From assembly GCF_000378405.1 (NCBI RefSeq), contig NZ_KB899637.1:406203-440919 (forward strand): DNA of 34,717 nucleotides, in the 5' to 3' direction. The DNA comes from Succinimonas amylolytica DSM 2873. GTDB taxonomy: Bacteria; Pseudomonadota; Gammaproteobacteria; Enterobacterales; Succinivibrionaceae. The position numbers and the translations under genes were made by a program. The notes under the pieces are model-generated. The model had not been told where the DNA came from, made no database searches, and saw only the letters and a program-made list of their open reading frames with translations. Shown here one piece after another: positions 33,153 to 34,717 of the stretch. The first letter of the stretch is position 1; every line of letters begins with the position of its first letter.

Positions 33153-34150
33153 ATAGAATGACTGCAGGCCGGAATATTCTCCGGGAAAGCTCTCTGGGGG
33201 CGCAGCAGAGAGGTCAGCCAGCCTGTCCTCCGGAGAATGGACACAGAACCGGAAACAGGACAGACTGCGGATCAGTACGCTCCTTCGGGAGAATGTTCCC
33301 GGTATTCCTGACAGCTGCGGTGCTCTTTTTTGGGGGCTCGGGAGTATCCCTGGGGGCTGGCGGTGATTCCTATTACCGGAAGCATGAAGAGGGCTGGTTC
33401 TGGTATCAGGATCCGCACCCGCAGGATTATCGTGAGGAATCCAGTCCCGAAGCGGACATTCCGGTTCCGGCGTCCCCGGATTCCGGTGAAAGCGCCCCTG
33501 GAACCGCAGTTCCTGTTCCGGAGTATTCCGGGGATGGCCTGTTAACTGCCGCCTACCTTAAAAAGGCTCTTCCTGTTTATCTGGAACGGGCTCTGGACAA
33601 TCCGACGCCGGAGAACGTCCGGGACTATTTTGCGCTTCAGAAAATGAGCATGGACAAGAGTCAGAACTTTGCGGGAGCTGCCCGAATTCTGCCGCTTCTT
33701 TATCCCGATCTGGACGAAGCCCGGGGCCGGACAGATTACGGACGGGGCCGGGAGATTCAGGAGCGGATGGCGGAGCAGGAGCGCGAAACCGACCTCCGGA
33801 AGCTTGCGGGAATGGCGGGGATTTTTTTTCTTTATCGAAGCTCCTGCCCTTACTGCCGGGAGGCACTTAAGGAGATGGACAGACTTGCCGGCTATGGCTT
33901 TAGGATTATGGGGATTTCTTTGGATGAGGGCCTTCTTCCGGTACCGGGAGCTTTCAGAAATGTGTCGGATCCGGCCATGGGCGGAGTTCTGGGGATTGTC
34001 TCGGTTCCTGCCATTGTTCTGGCTGCTCCGGATACAGAAAGAAAGTTTGTTACCGTAAGCACTTCGCTGCTGCGGCCCCGGGAAACGGAGGATCGGATTC
34101 TGGAAGGAGGGCGGATTCTGGGGCTAATGCCCCGGAATGCCGGGCAGTAA
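33149..34150 (+). CDS. traF: Conjugal transfer protein TraF with thioredoxin-like domain
   Basis: TraF is a periplasmic thioredoxin-fold protein needed for F-pilus assembly. The mature start has the family tag YYRKHEEGWFWYQDP. A helical region follows, and the C-terminal domain has FFLYRSSCPYCREALKEMDRL with a redox pair C233 and C236 and the cis-proline segment VSVPAIVLAAP. Classical F TraF lacks CxxC while TrbB and other relatives have it, so this copy is probably an active disulfide enzyme. ATG 33149 (overlapping the traB stop) puts 48 hydrophilic residues before the signal peptide MFPVFLTAAVLFFGGSGVSLGAG; ATG 33293 would start exactly at the signal peptide and may be the real start. A run of eight T (33822-33829) lies just before the CxxC codons. 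Confidence 0.88.
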   Translation: MNRMTAGRNILRESSLGAQQRGQPACPPENGHRTGNRTDCGSVRSFGRMFPVFLTAAVLFFGGSGVSLGAGGDSYYRKHEEGWFWYQDPHPQDYREESSPEADIPVPASPDSGESAPGTAVPVPEYSGDGLLTAAYLKKALPVYLERALDNPTPENVRDYFALQKMSMDKSQNFAGAARILPLLYPDLDEARGRTDYGRGREIQERMAEQERETDLRKLAGMAGIFFLYRSSCPYCREALKEMDRLAGYGFRIMGISLDEGLLPVPGAFRNVSDPAMGGVLGIVSVPAIVLAAPDTERKFVTVSTSLLRPRETEDRILEGGRILGLMPRNAGQ

Positions 34151-34717
34151 CCCCGGTCATCTTTTTTAATTATTATCAGCAGGTCCTGAAATTTTGTCAG
34201 GGCGGTATTAGCGGACTCCCGCCGGGGAGTCCGCTTCCGGTCCCGGAAAAAGAGCTTCTTATTCGCTAATCGCCCTGATTGTGCAATGCCTTGTTACTGG
34301 TATTGCCCCCGTACAGTATTGGCCGCTTATAACACTGCCGCAGCAAAGAGTTTTTAATCCAGCGCTTCAATCATATGTATTTTATGTTAGCAGGAGGCGG
34401 TTATCCCCGTTAAGCTGCACTTCAGTCAGGTTTATGATCCGGAGCTTAATAATACCTGCCGGATTCCCGGAACCTGGTATTCCGGAATGACAGGGAGCAG
34501 GGTACAGGCGGCATCACCAGCAAAGGTTCTGCTATGAAAAACGGCTGTGGTGCTGACAGTTTCTCTTCGCTCCGCCTGCTTCTGTAAATCTCAAAAAGTC
34601 AGACAGACAGCTGATGTTTCCGGTACGGTGCCAAACCTTTCTCAGTCATATTTGCAGGTTTCCGAAAACTCCTCCTGACCTGTCATAAAAGCTCCTCCGA
34701 AATACCCGAAAATGGCT
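34151..34717. other. Non-coding region after traF
   Basis: About 570 nt up to the window end. No recognisable gene, and in particular no traV, pilin or traC frame. The only clear element is a strong hairpin, listed next. A 69-codon frame at 34281-34490 has no ribosome-binding site or coding character. Confidence 0.45.
34211..34234 (+). terminator. GC-rich hairpin after traF, likely operon end
   Basis: GCGGACTCCC (34211-34220) and GGGAGTCCGC (34225-34234) form a 10-bp perfect stem with a 4-nt loop, 61 nt after the traF stop. It is the most stable hairpin in this gap. The following CTTCCGG is not a T-run, so it is a stem-only terminator candidate. Confidence 0.5.

Noticed and set aside
1-34717. 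CRISPR array, tRNA or rRNA genes
   Set aside because: No regularly spaced repeats and no cloverleaf or rRNA-like segment were recognised by eye; a tRNA scan would be decisive.

Overview
The window looks like a chromosomal stretch of a GC-rich gammaproteobacterium, possibly an anaerobic gut type related to Succinivibrionaceae. The basis is a recC-recB-recD cluster, luxS, Gram-negative F-type transfer genes, and an AAA-ATPase/PD-(D/E)XK gene of a kind common in gut anaerobes. The taxon is inference; no rRNA or tRNA gene was recognised.

Region 1 (1-5247) is a sulfur locus and the most interesting part. It opens with the C-terminal end of what looks like a family 2A (SrpI-like) encapsulin shell protein. 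Overlapping it is a SufS-type cysteine desulfurase with a ~178-residue disordered N-terminal extension, the arrangement known for family 2A encapsulin cargo. After a spacer with a promoter, an overlapping dyad and a leader hairpin come metY (O-acetylhomoserine sulfhydrylase), a TusA-like protein, a ThiS/HcyS-like sulfur carrier ending GGGAWH, a ThiF/HcyF-like E1 enzyme and a JAMM protease (HcyD-like). The last four parts other than TusA match the protein-thiocarboxylate homocysteine pathway described in Wolinella succinogenes. The neighbourhood suggests that a compartmentalised cysteine desulfurase feeds sulfur through TusA and a carrier thiocarboxylate to homocysteine.

Region 2 (5248-12100) holds an AAA-ATPase/nuclease gene split by a 1.8-kb AT-rich insertion sequence. 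The IS has 31-bp imperfect terminal inverted repeats and a 5-bp target duplication (ATAAA), and in-silico excision restores one 602-codon frame. Next come a TIGR04076-type small protein, a VOC-fold protein and an exported cysteine-rich Sel1-repeat protein.

Region 3 (12387-23932) is recC-recB-recD behind a good sigma70-type promoter. All three proteins are clearly longer than their E. coli counterparts, and AT-rich patches lie inside recB and at the recC end.

Region 4 (24014-27840) carries a small XRE regulator, luxS and a 563-residue protein of unknown function, separated by long non-coding gaps.

Region 5 (28387-34150) is a tight operon: an unknown membrane protein, then traL, traE, traK, traB and traF of an F/SXT-type conjugative type IV secretion system. 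TraK has an unusual 140-residue N-terminal extension containing a stretch similar to the TraE tail. The block stops after traF, with no traV, pilin, traC or relaxase in the window, so it is either a remnant or the start of a dispersed set.
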